From an uncultured Oscillospiraceae bacterium (lineage in GTDB: Bacteria > Bacillota > Clostridia > Oscillospirales > Ruminococcaceae): DNA of 7,391 nucleotides. A program made the translations under genes and the position numbers. The notes beneath the pieces are model-generated. The model did no database searches, was not told the origin of the DNA, and worked only from the letters and a program-made list of their open reading frames with translations. Below, in pieces: positions 6,236 through 7,391 of the stretch (position 1 is the first letter of the stretch; every line of letters begins with the position of its first letter). The stretch lies in assembly GCA_900556255.1 (NCBI GenBank), contig USNZ01000057.1, positions 1 to 7,391 of the forward strand, read 5' to 3'.

Positions 6236-6535
6236 TCAAAGCCCCAGGTCCTCCAGCCTTGCCTGCAGCTCGGCCTCGTCGGCCAGCAAAATGCCCTGCT
6301 GCAAATTCAAATAGTCGCTTTCGGGCAAAAGGCGGGTGTAAATTTCATCGTACTGCGCAAGGGGACCGGCACCGTCGGCGGTGTATAACGCGGGGTGGCC
6401 GCCGTTGTCCCGCAGCATATAGCGCGGTGCGGCGGGCTGCGGGCGCCGCGCCCACAAGGCAAGCAGGGCCAGCAGCAGGACAATACCTGCCAACAGCGGC
6501 AAAATGACCGCACAGCGGCGAAAATTCTCTCGCAT
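6236..6535 (-). CDS. Small single-pass membrane protein, unknown function
   Basis: A 99-residue protein with a short basic N-terminus (MRENFRR), one strongly hydrophobic helix at about 8-28 (CAVILPLLAGIVLLLALLAL) and then WARR, followed by an approximately 70-residue domain. The positive charges on both sides make orientation uncertain, though a signal-anchor with the C-terminus outside is likely. The soluble part, YMLRDNGGHPALYT...LPESDYLNLQQGI...EAELQARLEDLG, resembles a family of short Firmicutes proteins with the pattern 'ydGrvavf ... Lp..D...L..Gi ... eL...leD', sometimes described as BofC C-terminal-like; I recall this pattern but cannot confirm it. The start is the ATG at 6535-6533: AAAGGAGG (6552-6545) lies nine bases before it, whereas the in-frame GTG at 6544 would directly abut that site. 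It is divergent from the penicillin-binding protein gene. Confidence 0.75.
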   Translation of the reverse strand: MRENFRRCAVILPLLAGIVLLLALLALWARRPQPAAPRYMLRDNGGHPALYTADGAGPLAQYDEIYTRLLPESDYLNLQQGILLADEAELQARLEDLGL

Positions 6536-6576
6536 AAAAAACACCCTCCTTTGGAGAATAGCAAACCTTTGGGGTT

Positions 6577-6582
6577 AGTATG
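6577..6582 (-). promoter_or_regulatory. Possible extended -10 box for the minus-strand gene
   Basis: On the minus strand the sequence reads TGCCATACT, an extended -10 form with CATACT (4 of 6), about 40 bases before the start codon. No clear -35 box is at the usual distance. Low-confidence call based on position and the TGn element. Confidence 0.3.
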
Positions 6583-6653
6583 GCATAAAAATGTGCAAAA
6601 ACTCAAAAAGTTGTGAATTTTACATTCCGGGCTGTACTTTTACCGTCGGTTTG

Positions 6654-6662
6654 TGGTATAAT
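6654..6662 (+). promoter_or_regulatory. Extended -10 promoter for the penicillin-binding protein gene
   Basis: TGG followed by TATAAT (6657-6662) gives a perfect -10 with the TGn extension. The -35 region is poor (nearest candidate TGTACT at 6633-6638, 18-base spacer), which extended -10 promoters tolerate. Transcription would start near 6669, giving a leader of about 65 bases. Confidence 0.65.
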
Positions 6663-6685
6663 TCATTCTATACCGGTTTGCAATC

Positions 6686-6703
6686 AGATGCTACTCGGCA
6701 TCT
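6686..6703 (+). promoter_or_regulatory. Leader hairpin before the penicillin-binding protein gene
   Basis: AGATGC (6686-6691) pairs perfectly with GCATCT (6698-6703) around a six-base loop. It ends 15 bases before the ribosome binding site in the predicted leader. No T-run follows, so it is not a standard terminator; a role in mRNA stability or translation is inference. Confidence 0.4.
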
Positions 6704-6718
6704 TGTCTATAACTCTAA

Positions 6719-6725
6719 AAGGAGG
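6719..6725 (+). promoter_or_regulatory. Ribosome binding site that points to an ATA start codon
   Basis: AAGGAGG (6719-6725) is a perfect anti-16S match. Eight bases later comes ATA (6734-6736), in frame with the penicillin-binding protein. The frame has a TAA at 6716-6718 and no ATG, GTG or TTG until 6851, so this site decides the start. Confidence 0.8.
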
Positions 6726-6733
6726 CGGTTCCC

Positions 6734-7391
6734 ATAGAACCCAATCAGAAACGCCAGCTTTCCACCAACGGTGCCAAAACGGCTCCCGCAGATGGTGCAG
6801 CCCCGGCCAAGAAAAAGAAAAAGCCCCGTCGCCGCCGCAGTATCCCCGGCATGATTTTGGGCTTCATCGGCTGTATGCTATGCCTGTGCATCATGGCGGC
6901 CAGCGTCGGTTCGGTGCTGCTTGCCATGTATCTGGTGCAGGTAACTGCCAACGACAGCACCGTGCTGGATCTGGACAGCAGCCATTTGATGGAAGCCTCC
7001 ATCGTCTACGCCGCCGACGGCAGCGAGTACGCCTACTTTACCCGCAGCGAAAACCGCATCAAGGTGCCGCTTTCCGAAATACCGGAAAACCTGCAGAACG
7101 CGGTCATTGCCGTTGAGGACAAAAACTTCCGCAACGAGCCGGGCATCAACCTCAAGCGTACCATCGCCGCTACCTTAAATATGCTGACCGACAACGCCCT
7201 GCTCGGCTCACAGCAGGGTGCCTCCACGCTGGAACAGCAGCTCATCAAAAACCTGACCAAGGACAACGAGACCGACGCCCTGCGTAAGGTGCGCGAGATC
7301 TTCCGCGCGCTGGGTCTTGCCAAGCGTTACAGCAAGGACACCATTCTGGAAGCCTACCTCAACACCATCCCGCTGACCGGTATTATCCACG
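6734..7391 (+). CDS. Class A penicillin-binding protein, N-terminal part, with apparent ATA start
   Basis: The 5' 219 codons of a bifunctional peptidoglycan glycosyltransferase/transpeptidase; the gene leaves the window before the transpeptidase domain. Layout from the ATA: a cytoplasmic tail with a basic run KKKKKPRRRR (26-35), one membrane helix at about 40-68 (Cys-rich GCMLCLC), then the extracellular GT51 domain from about 87. GT51 motifs are visible: VEDKNF (127-132, catalytic Glu128), GASTLEQQLIKN (162-173), LRKVREIFRA (183-192) and YSKDTILEAYLNTIPLTG (199-216). It polymerizes lipid II into glycan strands on the outer face of the membrane. The motif 1 His of the family (EDxxFxxHxG) is Glu135 here. 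The ATA is chosen because of AAGGAGG eight bases upstream and because the next start, ATG 6851 (residue 40), has no binding site and would drop the basic tail. The product family is firm; the start codon is unusual and may reflect a sequence error. Confidence 0.88.
   Translation, partial: MEPNQKRQLSTNGAKTAPADGAAPAKKKKKPRRRRSIPGMILGFIGCMLCLCIMAASVGSVLLAMYLVQVTANDSTVLDLDSSHLMEASIVYAADGSEYAYFTRSENRIKVPLSEIPENLQNAVIAVEDKNFRNEPGINLKRTIAATLNMLTDNALLGSQQGASTLEQQLIKNLTKDNETDALRKVREIFRALGLAKRYSKDTILEAYLNTIPLTGIIH

Noticed and set aside
5917..6239. Small open frames across the palindrome cluster (62 and 68 residues)
   Set aside because: They are made of repeat sequence, lack ribosome sites and have no recognisable protein character.
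6536..6544. GTG at 6544 as start of the small minus-strand gene
   Set aside because: The AAAGGAGG site directly abuts this GTG, leaving no spacing; the ATG at 6535 has a normal nine-base spacing.
6613..7116. Plus-strand 167-residue open frame overlapping the penicillin-binding protein
   Set aside because: Its start lies before the promoter's -10 box and it reads the PBP gene out of frame. The GT51 motifs are in the other frame, beginning at 6734.

Overview
The window is GC-rich and looks like the chromosome of a low-redundancy, monoderm gut Clostridia, most likely the Oscillospiraceae/Ruminococcaceae group that includes Faecalibacterium, Gemmiger and Subdoligranulum. This rests on high GC coding sequence, strong AAGGAGG-type ribosome binding sites, consensus sigma-A promoters, a Firmicutes-type UPF0397 ECF substrate protein, a Gram-positive-type RND exporter without a periplasmic adaptor gene beside it, and GTAGGGG-type palindromic repeats between genes. 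The genus is an inference, not something read directly.

Layout. Positions 1 to about 230 hold no convincing gene but fold into several strong helices, including a long-range pairing, and look like a structured non-coding RNA (possibly cut at its 5' end by the window edge). Positions 231-506 are an AT-richer control region with two adjacent inverted repeats and a TATAAT promoter. Positions 507-5203 are a two-gene operon: a 1371-residue RND-type exporter with an approximately 300-residue coiled-coil insert, overlapping by 4 bases a TetR-type regulator. A near-perfect promoter at 5263-5291 then drives a stand-alone ECF transporter S component (5348-5896), apparently for riboflavin or a related vitamin. 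Positions 5897-6235 are a gene-free stretch carrying four related palindromic repeats whose arms differ but still pair. A small minus-strand membrane protein gene (6236-6535) is divergent from a class A penicillin-binding protein gene that begins at an unusual ATA codon (6734) and runs off the end of the window.

How the parts work together. The exporter and TetR protein probably form a self-regulated efflux unit, with the inverted repeats upstream of the exporter as candidate operators. The vitamin transporter would depend on an energizing module (EcfA/A'/T) encoded elsewhere. The penicillin-binding protein polymerizes peptidoglycan; its weak start codon combined with a perfect ribosome binding site and a leader hairpin suggests either controlled translation or a base error. 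The most notable items are the coiled-coil insert in the exporter, the ATA start, the 5' structured RNA and the palindrome cluster.
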